A stretch of 64,000 bases of DNA from Caldilineaceae bacterium (lineage in GTDB: Bacteria > Chloroflexota > Anaerolineae > Caldilineales > Caldilineaceae). The DNA is taken from NCBI GenBank assembly GCA_022842065.1, contig JALHQH010000018.1:35682-99681 (forward strand). The letters run 5' to 3'. This document shows, one piece after another, positions 27,766-35,427 of the stretch (the first letter of the stretch is position 1; each line of letters opens with the position of its first letter). The notes below the pieces were generated by a model. That model did not search any database, was not told where the DNA came from, and saw only the letters and a program-made list of their open reading frames with translations. The translations under genes were made by a program, and so were the position numbers.

Positions 27766-27794
27766 ACCCGGCGGGTTAGACTAACCCGCCGGGT
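27766..27794. terminator. Compact 13-bp hairpin upstream of the 363-residue protein stop region
   Basis: A 13-bp perfect stem with a 3-nt loop (27766-27778 with 27782-27794) has AAAA on its left and CTTTAA on its right. It lies 90 bases past the stop of the minus-strand gene at 27885-28976, with AAAACCC giving a short T-run on that strand, so it probably terminates that gene. Confidence 0.65.
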
Positions 27795-27884
27795 CTTTAA
27801 CCAAATCAATCAGTCAGTGCAGCAGGGGCTGCTTCCCTGCCCGATCAATCCCAAAGTGAGGAACAAAGCGGGGAGCGAAAGGCT

Positions 27885-28976
27885 TTAACGGCGACGCAAC
27901 CACCAGAGCGAACCAGCACAAAGCCCGGCACCACTAAAGCTGACCAGACTCAACATTAACAACCCCGCCGGCGGCACGCGCCGTGCAACATCTAGCAGTT
28001 CGGTCTGAGCCCCAAAGAAAGCCAACGTGGCAGGTGCCGGCGTGGCCGTTGGCCAGGGCGTCCAGGTGGCCGATGGTGTGGCGGTTGGCGTGGCGGTGGG
28101 GGTAGGCGTATGGGTCGGCGTTGGCGTCTCGGTGGGGGTAGACGTGGCAGTCGGCAGTGGCGTCTCGGTGGGCGTGGGGGGCACTGGGGTCGCGGTGGCG
28201 ACGGCGACCGCTGCGGCCGCCACGGCTTCCGGCGCAGCCGCAACCGCTTCTACCGCCGGGGCCGCAGGTGCTTCGGGTGTGGGGGTTGCCGTTGGCGGGA
28301 TTTCAACCGCCGGGGCATTTTCGTCGGGATAGAGCGAAATGGCGTCAATATAGATCAAGTTTTCACCGGTGCTGGTTGGGTGATCGGTGAGAAAGAAGAC
28401 CGTGACCGTACCATTAAGCGCTCGCGCCCGGATGTCGATATTAGGCCCCTGCCCTTCTGGATAGTTCAACATGCGCCCATCGCCCCAGTGCATGGGACCC
28501 CAGATCACGGTGGGGCTGTTTGGATCAGTGCCACCGGTGGGATCAATCCCCAGTTGGCGGCCAAAGGTATCCGGGGCGTTGGGCGCACCCCAGCCGATGC
28601 TGGCGCGGTAGCCGGCCCCTGGCGTTACATTCACCTGCGTATAGATGCCGGCCTTGAAGGTGCCACCATTACTCCAGATGCGCAAGGTCCCCGAACCAAA
28701 AAAGGAGTGGGGATCATTCATGAAGGCGGGGTCGCCATAAATGACGAATTCAGTCCAGCCATCGGGAATCTGGCGCGGGGGATCACCATGAAATGAATCC
28801 ATATCACAGACGGGTTGGGGAATCAGATTAGGGGGATTGCATGGCTCCGAAGCATAGGCCGGTGTTGTCAGCAACAACACCAATAGCCAACCCAACAGGG
28901 GCGTTACCCCCAACAGGGTTGAGGCACGGTAGCGGAAAGGGCAGCACAACAAAGTTTTCATCAACGAACCAATCAC
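27885..28976 (-). CDS. Surface-anchored protein with Thr-Pro stalk and C-terminal membrane anchor
   Basis: The 363-residue protein has a signal peptide (LGVTPLLGWLLVLLLTTPAYA) and an N-terminal beta-sandwich (about 45-215; GSGTLRIWSNGGTFKAGIY, YINLNP-free ligand-binding-like fold) that may be a carbohydrate-binding module. An Ala/Val-rich stretch and a long Thr-Pro stalk (about 225-320) follow. The C-terminus is a membrane helix (AGLLMLSLVSFSGAGLCAG) with the tail WWLRRR. This resembles a sorting-type anchor, but there is no LPxTG motif. GTG at 28976 has AGGA upstream; ATG at 28961 is an alternative start. No family name is recognised for the N-terminal domain. Confidence 0.75.
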   Translation of the reverse strand: MIGSLMKTLLCCPFRYRASTLLGVTPLLGWLLVLLLTTPAYASEPCNPPNLIPQPVCDMDSFHGDPPRQIPDGWTEFVIYGDPAFMNDPHSFFGSGTLRIWSNGGTFKAGIYTQVNVTPGAGYRASIGWGAPNAPDTFGRQLGIDPTGGTDPNSPTVIWGPMHWGDGRMLNYPEGQGPNIDIRARALNGTVTVFFLTDHPTSTGENLIYIDAISLYPDENAPAVEIPPTATPTPEAPAAPAVEAVAAAPEAVAAAAVAVATATPVPPTPTETPLPTATSTPTETPTPTHTPTPTATPTATPSATWTPWPTATPAPATLAFFGAQTELLDVARRVPPAGLLMLSLVSFSGAGLCAGSLWWLRRR

Positions 28977-29108
28977 TCTTCACGAATCCTTATAACGACT
29001 TAATCTACGGTTAATCCACCGGGCGCATACTAATCATGCGCTGTTGTTCGGATGCTAGCGGACCCCTCCTCACTAGTATCCACCCAGGTCCCGGTGTGAT
29101 GTGCCCCA

Positions 29109-30092
29109 TCACACCGGGATTCTTTTTTCCAGCAGCTCAATCAATTGGCTGCGGATCTGGGTAATTTCATCGACCAAGGCGTGACTTTCACTGCCAGGAT
29201 TATAGCGCAGGCGATACTTTTTCAGGGCAAGCTCCACATAAAGATGCATGCGGTGGGCACGGGCCTGGGCGTTGCGACCACGGCGCCCCAGCGGGTTGCG
29301 CCAACGACCAGTCAGCGCCGCGTAATCCGCCGGCGAAATCAACACCCCCACTTCTTCCGCCAACTCCAGCCGAATTGTATTGCGTTCAAAGCGCCATGCC
29401 AAGAGCACGGCCACGAGCACCATCCCAATCCCGGCCAGGGCGACGAGGAAGCTAAACCCTAAGCCGGCAATGTGATAAGCCGCCAAGCCAGCCCCCAAGT
29501 TATGTAGCCCATGCACAATGATGGCAGCCGCCAAACCCAATAACAACCAACCGATCTTGCCGGACGTAGTGAGGGCATTACGCGCCAGCCCCAGGCCAAT
29601 GCCGGTCAACCCAGTATAAAAAGCATGATTCAGGCCAAACAGCACTGCCCGCAACAAAATGACCATCGTCAACTGCCCATAGCCGCCTTCGTCATAGGCA
29701 CTGGTGAAGTAGAGAAAATTCTCAGTCATGGCAAAACCAAAACCAACCAGCGCGCCATAGACAACCCCATCCAACACCCCATCAAATTCATGGCGCATGA
29801 GCAGGAAGATCAGCAATAAGGCAATCCCTTTGGCCAGCTCTTCCACCACGGGGGCGATGATGGTGCCTTCCATAAAGACACCCGACATGGTCACCGCAGC
29901 GTTACGCCAGGACCAACCTAAAAACAGTTCACCGATCAGGCTGACAATGACGGCCGGCACAGCACCCCAAATAAACGCGACCGTGACTAACCAGATCGGT
30001 TCACGTTCGTAACGATCGGCCCAATAGAAGACAAGCACATAGATCATTGTGGGAATCACGGCTGCGGCCAGACTGATCCAAAGCGCCAACAT
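29109..30092 (-). CDS. prsW: PrsW-family intramembrane metalloprotease
   Basis: The 327-residue protein has about eight membrane helices and the PrsW motifs EExxK (PVVEELAKGIALL), FGFAMTENFLYF, and two His-bearing helices (LNHAFYTGLTGIGLG and VHGLHNLGAG) that would complete the metal site. Bacillus PrsW starts cleavage of an anti-sigma factor; the target here is unknown. AGGGGG lies six bases before the ATG. It is the last gene of an operon after the PHP phosphoesterase (21-bp gap). A 12-bp hairpin overlaps its stop codon (29090-29118), without a T-tract on its strand. The soluble C-terminal 80 residues are basic and of unknown function. Confidence 0.92.
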   Translation of the reverse strand: MLALWISLAAAVIPTMIYVLVFYWADRYEREPIWLVTVAFIWGAVPAVIVSLIGELFLGWSWRNAAVTMSGVFMEGTIIAPVVEELAKGIALLLIFLLMRHEFDGVLDGVVYGALVGFGFAMTENFLYFTSAYDEGGYGQLTMVILLRAVLFGLNHAFYTGLTGIGLGLARNALTTSGKIGWLLLGLAAAIIVHGLHNLGAGLAAYHIAGLGFSFLVALAGIGMVLVAVLLAWRFERNTIRLELAEEVGVLISPADYAALTGRWRNPLGRRGRNAQARAHRMHLYVELALKKYRLRYNPGSESHALVDEITQIRSQLIELLEKRIPV

Positions 30093-30113
30093 AATTGCCC
30101 CCTTGGCAAAAAG

Positions 30114-30845
30114 CTATGGGTTGACTGGGCGAATGCGTTTACGCCAGCGTGCATAAGTGCTGGCAAAATGGGGCCAAAAAGGGCTAACCTCCCCAATGGG
30201 TCGAGCTTCATGTAAGGCAGCCCGAAAGCTCTCGGCGTCGTCGGCAAAGGGTGGCACTTGCAGATAACAACGCCCTAACTCGAAGAGCGTATGCGCATCG
30301 CTGCCCGCGGTGATCAATTTTTTGTGCGCAGTGGCCAGCGTCAGCGCCGCGGCATTATCGCTAGCACGCACACAGCGCGCATTGAGCACTTCAAGGGCGT
30401 CGACATCATCAATCACAGTAAGCACCGTGGATAGACGCATGGCCGAAGTGCGTATTCCATCCAGGGGGTGTGGGATGGTAATCACCGCGCCTTGGTCACG
30501 CAGCCGGGCAATCGTCTCTGCGGGCGAAAGACCGCGTGGCACCTCTTTTTGCAGATAGTAACCGATGATTTCGCCGTGGGTCGTCATGATCTCTTCCCCG
30601 ACAATGACCAGATCAGGTGCGAGGGCTTTGGCTGCCAGCGCACCATCCAGTCGGTTATGCTCGGTCACCGCAACCTTATCCAGCCCAATCGCGCGGGCCC
30701 GCTCAATCAACTGCATCGTACGCGTCAAACAATCCTTACTATAAACGGTATGGGTATGCAGGTCGATCTTCCACAGCTGTTGGGGCGCCGCGCCTGGTGG
30801 GCGCGGCAAGGTCTCGTCTTGGGTCATATCCATTGTTTGGCTCAT
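30114..30845 (-). CDS. PHP-domain metal-dependent phosphoesterase
   Basis: The protein (243 residues from the ATG at 30845) has the four PHP motifs: DLHTHTVYSKD (residues about 30-40), VTEHNRLDGA, IPHPLDG and AGSDAHT. These residues bind two or three metal ions and suggest phosphatase or phosphodiesterase activity on a nucleotide-like or sugar phosphate. Substrate is unknown. GGAG lies eight bases before the ATG, inside the end of the upstream gene (stop at 30849), so the two are tightly linked. It sits between a UPF0104 membrane protein and PrsW. Confidence 0.9.
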   Translation of the reverse strand: MSQTMDMTQDETLPRPPGAAPQQLWKIDLHTHTVYSKDCLTRTMQLIERARAIGLDKVAVTEHNRLDGALAAKALAPDLVIVGEEIMTTHGEIIGYYLQKEVPRGLSPAETIARLRDQGAVITIPHPLDGIRTSAMRLSTVLTVIDDVDALEVLNARCVRASDNAAALTLATAHKKLITAGSDAHTLFELGRCYLQVPPFADDAESFRAALHEARPIGEVSPFWPHFASTYARWRKRIRPVNP

Positions 30846-30848
30846 CAA

Positions 30849-31865
30849 TTAATCTCCAGCCGCTGCTTCACCGGTACTGTCATGTAATGTTTGGCTGCGC
30901 CGCGCCCCTGCTGACCCGGCCAGCAATCCCGGCCAGCGAATAAAACTCACTACCCCGATCGAGACACCTAACCAGAGCGTGCAGAAGCGGATCAGCAGCG
31001 CCGCGGCAGTCGCCGTTGCGGCCGGCAACAATAAGAGCGTGCTGCTCAATGCCACCAGGCTCCCCTCTACGCCGCCCAGGCCACCGGGGGTCGCGAAGAC
31101 CGCGCCGATCACCGTGCTGATACAGAAAATAAAGACCGCAATCAGCGCCGTCTGCCCGCCGGGGGGGGCGCCAAAACCGATCAGCACCACATAGTAAGCG
31201 AAACCTTCCGCGGCCCAGCTTACCACGCCGATCAAGAGCGAGATCAACAAGTTGCGCGGCCCAAAGATAATGTAGCTGCTCTCGTAAAAGCTGTAGAGCT
31301 GATCCGCAAAGCGACGCACCACCGGCAGATGTTTGCCGATGGCCAACAGGCGCAAGGCCAGGGGACGGATCTGAATGATGATGACAGTGAGAAGAAAGTT
31401 GATAAAGACAATCGCCGCGATCCAGCGCGCTTTGGGATCGGGAAACGCAAAGAGGCCGACACTGGCCAGCAGTAACATCGCTGCGCCATCGGTCATCCGT
31501 TCGGCCATGACAACCGGCGCGGTGACGGCCATGGGTGTGCCGGCCACATTACGCACCATAAAACTTTTGAGGAATTCACCAGCCTTGCCGGGGGTCATCA
31601 CCATTAACATGCCAACGCCAAAGATGCGACCGCTATCGCGCCGGCTGATCGGCACTCCCAGCAAGCGCAGGTACCAGTGCCATTTAAAGAGGCGACCTGC
31701 ATAGTTGACCAGGGTTAAACCGATCACCAGGGGCAACCAGCCCCAGGGAAAATCAGTCAGGGCTTGGGTGAGGGCGCGCCAGTCACTCCACAGGGCAAGG
31801 GCCATGTAAAAGAGCAGGGCGAAGAGCAGGGAAAAGAGAATTTTGCGACGTAGATCAGTACTCAT
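30849..31865 (-). CDS. UPF0104 / lysylphosphatidylglycerol synthase-like flippase membrane protein
   Basis: The 338-residue protein has about eight membrane helices with the UPF0104 (LPG synthase TM region, YbhN/AglD-like) pattern: FKWHWYLRLLGVPIS, the TPGKAGEFLKSFMV block and VVMAERMTDGAAML, then ATPGGLGGVEGSLVAL. Family members move or modify polyprenyl- or phosphatidyl-linked substrates; some are glycosyltransferase partners. It is first in an operon with the PHP and PrsW genes. No clear ribosome binding site precedes the ATG at 31865. Confidence 0.88.
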   Translation of the reverse strand: MSTDLRRKILFSLLFALLFYMALALWSDWRALTQALTDFPWGWLPLVIGLTLVNYAGRLFKWHWYLRLLGVPISRRDSGRIFGVGMLMVMTPGKAGEFLKSFMVRNVAGTPMAVTAPVVMAERMTDGAAMLLLASVGLFAFPDPKARWIAAIVFINFLLTVIIIQIRPLALRLLAIGKHLPVVRRFADQLYSFYESSYIIFGPRNLLISLLIGVVSWAAEGFAYYVVLIGFGAPPGGQTALIAVFIFCISTVIGAVFATPGGLGGVEGSLVALSSTLLLLPAATATAAALLIRFCTLWLGVSIGVVSFIRWPGLLAGSAGARRSQTLHDSTGEAAAGD

Positions 31866-31925
31866 AGCGGGGGATTATACCCCGTGCCAGGAAATTGGCG
31901 AAACGGCGGGTGGGGTGATTGGTGG

Positions 31926-32178
31926 CTATCTTAATCCGGACATTGCCGGCAAGCCGGGAGCATGGGCGGGTAGCAGCGAGCAGAGATTCTCGTTCAGCTT
32001 GTCGCAGTCATCGAGGATGTTAGCGTAGACCAGCCGGTAGATGTCATAGGTCAGGAAGCCCACATCCAAAAGCGTGTCGATGAAGTGGCCAGTGGGATCG
32101 CGATAGTTGATGGGGTTGTTCAGGGCAGGTCCAGCCGTCGTATACGTAATTGACGGACAAGTCGCCGTTCATTTTCAT
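31926..32178 (-). pseudogene. Remnant of an RHS/YD-repeat protein C-terminal region
   Basis: Two pieces are readable on the minus strand. One frame from 32178 gives MNGDLSVNYVYDG, an RHS-repeat-like end. After a frame change at about 32125 the other reads ALNNPINYRDPTGHFIDTLLD, the conserved start of RHS-associated core C-termini, then TYDIYRLVYANILDDCDK and a stop at 31926-31928. The junction deletes most of the core, so the gene is dead. RHS proteins are polymorphic toxins; this is only the scar of one. Confidence 0.65.
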
Positions 32179-32216
32179 TACTCCAATTTCGATCATTTTT
32201 ATGGGGGTAGGAGGAA

Positions 32217-33160
32217 TTATGATGTGCGCTGAGCAACAAGCTGGTAAATGGACGCCGGCACCCCCAAAAGGTGCAAAATGCGCTTTTGGAGGGGATTGAG
32301 CGCTTCGACAATCGAAGCGTGGAGATCATCTTCAAGCCAATGTAAGCCAGAAAAGTGAGCCAACAGGCGTTCGGCACTGGGATGAGCGGGCTGCATTTTG
32401 GGATTACCCGGCACGAGACCGCTGAGGGTTTGGTGCTGTTGGGCGAGCGCCTGTTGGGCGACAAATTCCATGAGGGTAAGCGCTTGGAGGGCGATGAACA
32501 ACAAGAGCATCAGCCCGCGAATGCGTGGGGCGAGTTGCAGAAAGAGTGGCAGGAGGGGGAGACAGCCGTGTTTGAAGCGATGCATGCCTTGTTCCACCAG
32601 ATATTCGTCGCGGTAATAATCGATGGCCGGCGTCAGGCTCAAGTCTGCGGCTGGGACATTGGTGACATGAATGCGCCAGCCGGCTATACTGAAATCAAGT
32701 TGAGAATCGGAGTTTCTAATCTTCCGGGAAGGGGTCACGAATTAGCTCGTTTACCCGATTACTCCTGACCCCTTCCCGGAAGATGGGTTGACGAAAACTC
32801 CGGTTTCCATTCTGATCTGAGTATAGTTGTTGCGCTTGGGCAATGGCGTTGGCTTGGCGTGAGACCGCTAACTGGGTGGTGCAGCGCTGCACGACTTGGG
32901 TGGGGCGGTTGCCGCCAGGGCGTCCGCGACCGAGCAAGCGCACCTCTGCGGTGACCGTCTCGGTGACGGCGATGGCAAGCAAGCCGACCACTTGTCGTCG
33001 TTCAAGAATGGTTTGGGCTGCGGTCAGCAGTTCGCCGGCAAGGGTCTTGCCGTTGCGGTTGAGCCGCACCAACGCCGCTTCCGCCTGTTGCAAACGTCTT
33101 TCCAGATCGGTGTGGCGGCAGATGGTAGGCCAGCCTTTAAGACTGCTGTTTGCCCGATCC
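32217..33160 (-). pseudogene. Transposase pseudogene (IS1634/IS4-like), N-terminus lost and split by a MITE-like insertion
   Basis: The left part (32217-32684) encodes AGWRIHVTNVP, then DYYRDEYLVEQGMHRFKH and LLFIALQALTLMEFVAQQAL, the C-terminal region of a DDE transposase in which YRDxYLVExxxHRxK carries the catalytic Glu. The right part (to about 33160) encodes TICRHTDLERRLQQAEAALV and RQANAIAQAQQL, the middle of the same protein. Removing bases 32687-32823 plus one TA joins AIAQAQQL to AGWRIHVTN in frame, so the two parts were one gene before the insertion. About 200 N-terminal residues are missing; the break is at the palindrome near 33192-33240. Family naming is from memory of conserved blocks. 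Confidence 0.8.
32687..32823. mobile_element. 137-bp MITE-like element flanked by TA
   Basis: The element is bordered by TA at 32685-32686 and 32824-32825. Its ends form imperfect terminal inverted repeats (TACTGAAATCAAG against TACTCAGATCAGA; 21 of 29 positions match, including CGGAGTTT), and inside lies a 19-bp perfect palindrome (32719-32737 with 32766-32784). Excision at the TA restores the transposase reading frame exactly. TA duplication is typical of IS630/Tc1-mariner-driven elements; the driving transposase is not in the window. Confidence 0.75.
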
Positions 33161-33240
33161 GAGGGTTGTAACCCTCTTCTATACTCAGCTCTGTCATAAT
33201 TTAGCATTTTTACTCGTGTAGAAAATGCTAAATTATGACA
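33161..33240. repeat. Small GAGGGTT hairpin and 19-bp perfect palindrome at a rearrangement junction
   Basis: GAGGGTTGTAACCCTC at 33161-33176 shares its core with the hairpin at 17927-17948. Arms 33192-33210 and 33222-33240 form a perfect 19-bp stem with an 11-nt loop. Because the arm contains ATGCTAAATTATGAC on both strands, frames starting MLNYD run outward both ways: left into the transposase remnant and right into the truncated recombinase. Confidence 0.85.
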
Positions 33241-33812
33241 ACCGCCGGTATACCTACTGTCGCCACTCCGTGACCAGGGCCGCTTTTAAGTGCCGTTCGC
33301 TACCGCTGCGCGACCGGGCACTGATCGGTGTAATGGTTTTTAGTTTTGCGCGTGTGAGTGCGGTGGTGGGGATGAATGTGGATGATTACTTTCAGAAAGG
33401 CAAACGCTGGTGGTTTCGCCTGCATGAAAAGGGGGGCAAGTATCATGAGGTGCCGGCTCACCATAAGGCGGAGGAGTATCTAGATGCCTACCTACTTTGG
33501 CTTGGCGATAACAACGACAAGAAGGCGCCCCTCTTCCGCAGCGCCAATCGTTTACGCCAGTTGACGCAACGCCGGATGCACCGAACCGAAGTGTGGCAGA
33601 TGATTAAGCGCCGCGCAAAAAGAGCGGGGTTGCCGGATAACATTGGTTGCCATACATTTCGCGCGACAGGCATCACCACTTATTTAGAGAATGGCGGGAC
33701 AGTGGAACGAGCCCAACAGATCGCTGCCCATGAGTCGCCCCACACAACGAAGCTGTATGATCGCACGCAAGATGAGATTAGCTTGGAGGAAGTAGAGCGA
33801 ATTCGGATTTGA
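33225..33812 (+). pseudogene. Tyrosine recombinase/integrase, catalytic domain only (N-terminus missing)
   Basis: From about residue 27 the frame matches the tyrosine recombinase catalytic domain: first Arg in LIGVMVFSFARVSAV, beta-strand Lys in KGGKYHEVPAHH, HxxR in HTFRATGITTYL, and the final His and Tyr in AAHESPHTTKLYDRT. All catalytic residues seem present. The N-terminal arm-binding and core-binding domains (about 100-150 residues) are absent; the first 25 residues are translated palindrome and junction sequence. It is probably a truncated, inactive copy, perhaps of a phage or integrative-element integrase. No attachment site could be seen. Confidence 0.75.
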
Positions 33813-33983
33813 GATCACCAACTAGTTACCACTTACCCTGGAGTTCTTGCTCCACGTATTTCCAAAAGTTTTGGATAACTTGATGTGGAAGTCTTAAGCT
33901 CCGGAGAACTGGCTTATGGCAATCACTTATTTGCATTCGGCTTTCACAGCGACAAGGGCAGTTACCTTTGACCACCTGCGCGG

Positions 33984-34499
33984 TTATGGCGCTGTGCGCC
34001 GCAAGTGGCCAAAGTATTGCTCGCGACAATCAGGGCAAATGCTGTGGGAAAACTCTGCATCAGTTTTGCGGGTAATATAGCGCTCCATTTGCTCCCACTC
34101 GTCGGCTTCATTGCGGATTTTGTGACAGTATGAACAGATCGGCAGCATTCCTTCCAGCACCTTTATCTTACGTCCGAGCGCCCGTTGCTGTACTGCTACC
34201 CGGTCCACTAATAGCACCAACAGAACAAAAACGATCTCGCGAATGATGGCGTTGATCACCTTGTATGTCAACAAGTTTGGAATGGGGAGTTCCCAGCTTG
34301 GACCACAGCCAAGGCGTGCTAGCATCATGATGGTTGCTATGACAATGCCTGCTGTGCGACCAAACCACCATGTTGTGAGCGAAATCGGGATAATAAAGGT
34401 GATTGGGAAAGCTACATAAGGCCCCATCAAATAGTCGGCTAGCAGAAAAATGATAGACAGCATTGCAATGAAGATGCGCCGCTGATTCGTTTGCGACAT
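33984..34499 (-). CDS. Membrane protein with C-terminal zinc-ribbon-like domain
   Basis: The ATG at 34499 has GGAGG eight bases upstream and is preferred to the two ATGs before it. Residues 8-105 form about four membrane helices. After a short linker the C-terminus has LEGMLPICSYCHKIRNEADEWEQMERYI (split as CSYCHKIR and DEWEQMERYI) and FSHSICPDC, a four-Cys domain usually found at the end of bacterial signalling proteins such as histidine kinases and GGDEF proteins. Here it is attached to membrane helices with no kinase or cyclase in between, so it may be a sensory or regulatory stub. An extra frame at 33826-34029 overlaps its end and is not called. Confidence 0.75.
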   Translation of the reverse strand: MSQTNQRRIFIAMLSIIFLLADYLMGPYVAFPITFIIPISLTTWWFGRTAGIVIATIMMLARLGCGPSWELPIPNLLTYKVINAIIREIVFVLLVLLVDRVAVQQRALGRKIKVLEGMLPICSYCHKIRNEADEWEQMERYITRKTDAEFSHSICPDCREQYFGHLRRTAP

Positions 34500-34559
34500 G
34501 GTACTAACCTCCGCAGTCATCGGTGACTCCGTAGTCCAGATCATTTTAGCAAGTTGGAA

Positions 34560-34886
34560 TCACTTATCACATCGGCTAAAACAATGAGAGCTAGAAGGAT
34601 TTACAGTGATATATTTCTGAAATTTAGAATTGGGCTGATCCGGATACAAGAATTCAAGCTTACCAGCATCCACGAGGGCAGGAATGATATCTTTTTGAAG
34701 GTGCGCTTTTGTACGACCTAGGAGCCACGACAACTCATCGATGGACAGCGGAGTCTCCATACAAAGATCAAGTATCATTTGGCGCATGGATTCGCGAGGG
34801 ATACTTGAATGCACCCGAACCGACGTAGACCGAGCTAGCAGTTCTTCCCAAGTATTTGATGCGATCAATTTGAGCTTTTTAGGCAT
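34560..34886 (-). CDS. Small winged-helix DNA-binding protein
   Basis: The 108-residue product has a winged-helix pattern: MILDLCMETPLSIDELSWLLG, then a recognition region RTKAHLQKDIIPALVDAGKL and the wing EFLYPDQPNSKFQKY. This domain is often seen at the C-terminus of AAA/AlbA-type ATP-binding proteins and restriction-linked regulators; here it stands alone. No ribosome binding site is obvious. It lies upstream of the zinc-ribbon membrane gene on the same strand with a 60-bp gap. It may be a fragment of a larger regulator. Confidence 0.65.
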   Translation of the reverse strand: MPKKLKLIASNTWEELLARSTSVRVHSSIPRESMRQMILDLCMETPLSIDELSWLLGRTKAHLQKDIIPALVDAGKLEFLYPDQPNSKFQKYITVNPSSSHCFSRCDK

Positions 34887-35353
34887 AGTGTGACATTTTG
34901 GTTAATCTCAACGTCGCTTGTACCATTTGGCGGCAGAGATATGTCCTGTTGCTATAGCATTAAAAATGCCATAAAGGTTGGGTATACGATGACAGTTTGC
35001 GTTCGGGCATATAATTTTGATATTCACAAATGACAAGGGTTGTTTAGAATTGGGGGATGCATATACTTCTGTGGCAACAGCAAAACAGGGGGAGACTATG
35101 AGATTTTGGTGGAACGGGAGACGTATTGGTCTATCTAATTGAAGTAATTTATATAATCATAGCAACAGCTTACATTTCCTGCAAGCTTCTCTGTCATCTA
35201 TAGAGTGCTCTGGAGAGTATCTAATAGATGCCGCGAATAAACATAGCACCTCTTTGGTTCTGATTGAGGGAACACTTTCGCACCATATTTATTCGCGGCA
35301 TCGCTAAGGCTGACGATTGGAAGGCAAACTAAACAATAGAAGAGAAAAGAACA
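34887..35353. other. Gap with a 15-bp palindrome and a tiny frame behind a strong Shine-Dalgarno
   Basis: Arms 35227-35241 and 35288-35302 (GATGCCGCGAATAAA and complement) are perfect with a 46-nt loop. At 35098 an ATG follows GGGGGAG closely but the frame stops after 14 codons. No other gene is seen in this stretch. Confidence 0.5.
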
Positions 35354-35399
35354 GACAGTGAAAAGTTAAACATCAATAGCTAGAAAACTTTTCACTGTC
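35354..35399 (-). terminator. Intrinsic-type hairpin after the SdrD-B surface protein gene
   Basis: A 14-bp perfect stem (35354-35367 with 35386-35399, arms GACAGTGAAAAGTT and complement) lies 29 bases past the stop on the minus strand. On that strand it is followed by TGTTCTTTTCTCTTC, a weak T-rich tail. Confidence 0.65.
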
Positions 35400-35427
35400 C
35401 ATCATCAAAGGTTTACCAGAGACTGGA

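Noticed and set aside
33192..33240. Integron attC site next to a tyrosine recombinase
   Set aside because: The palindrome is perfect and lacks attC-type R/L boxes, and the recombinase lacks integron-integrase features.
33826..34029. Minus-strand 67-codon frame overlapping the zinc-ribbon protein end
   Set aside because: No start signal; it overlaps the better gene. It could be a frameshifted tail but this cannot be shown.
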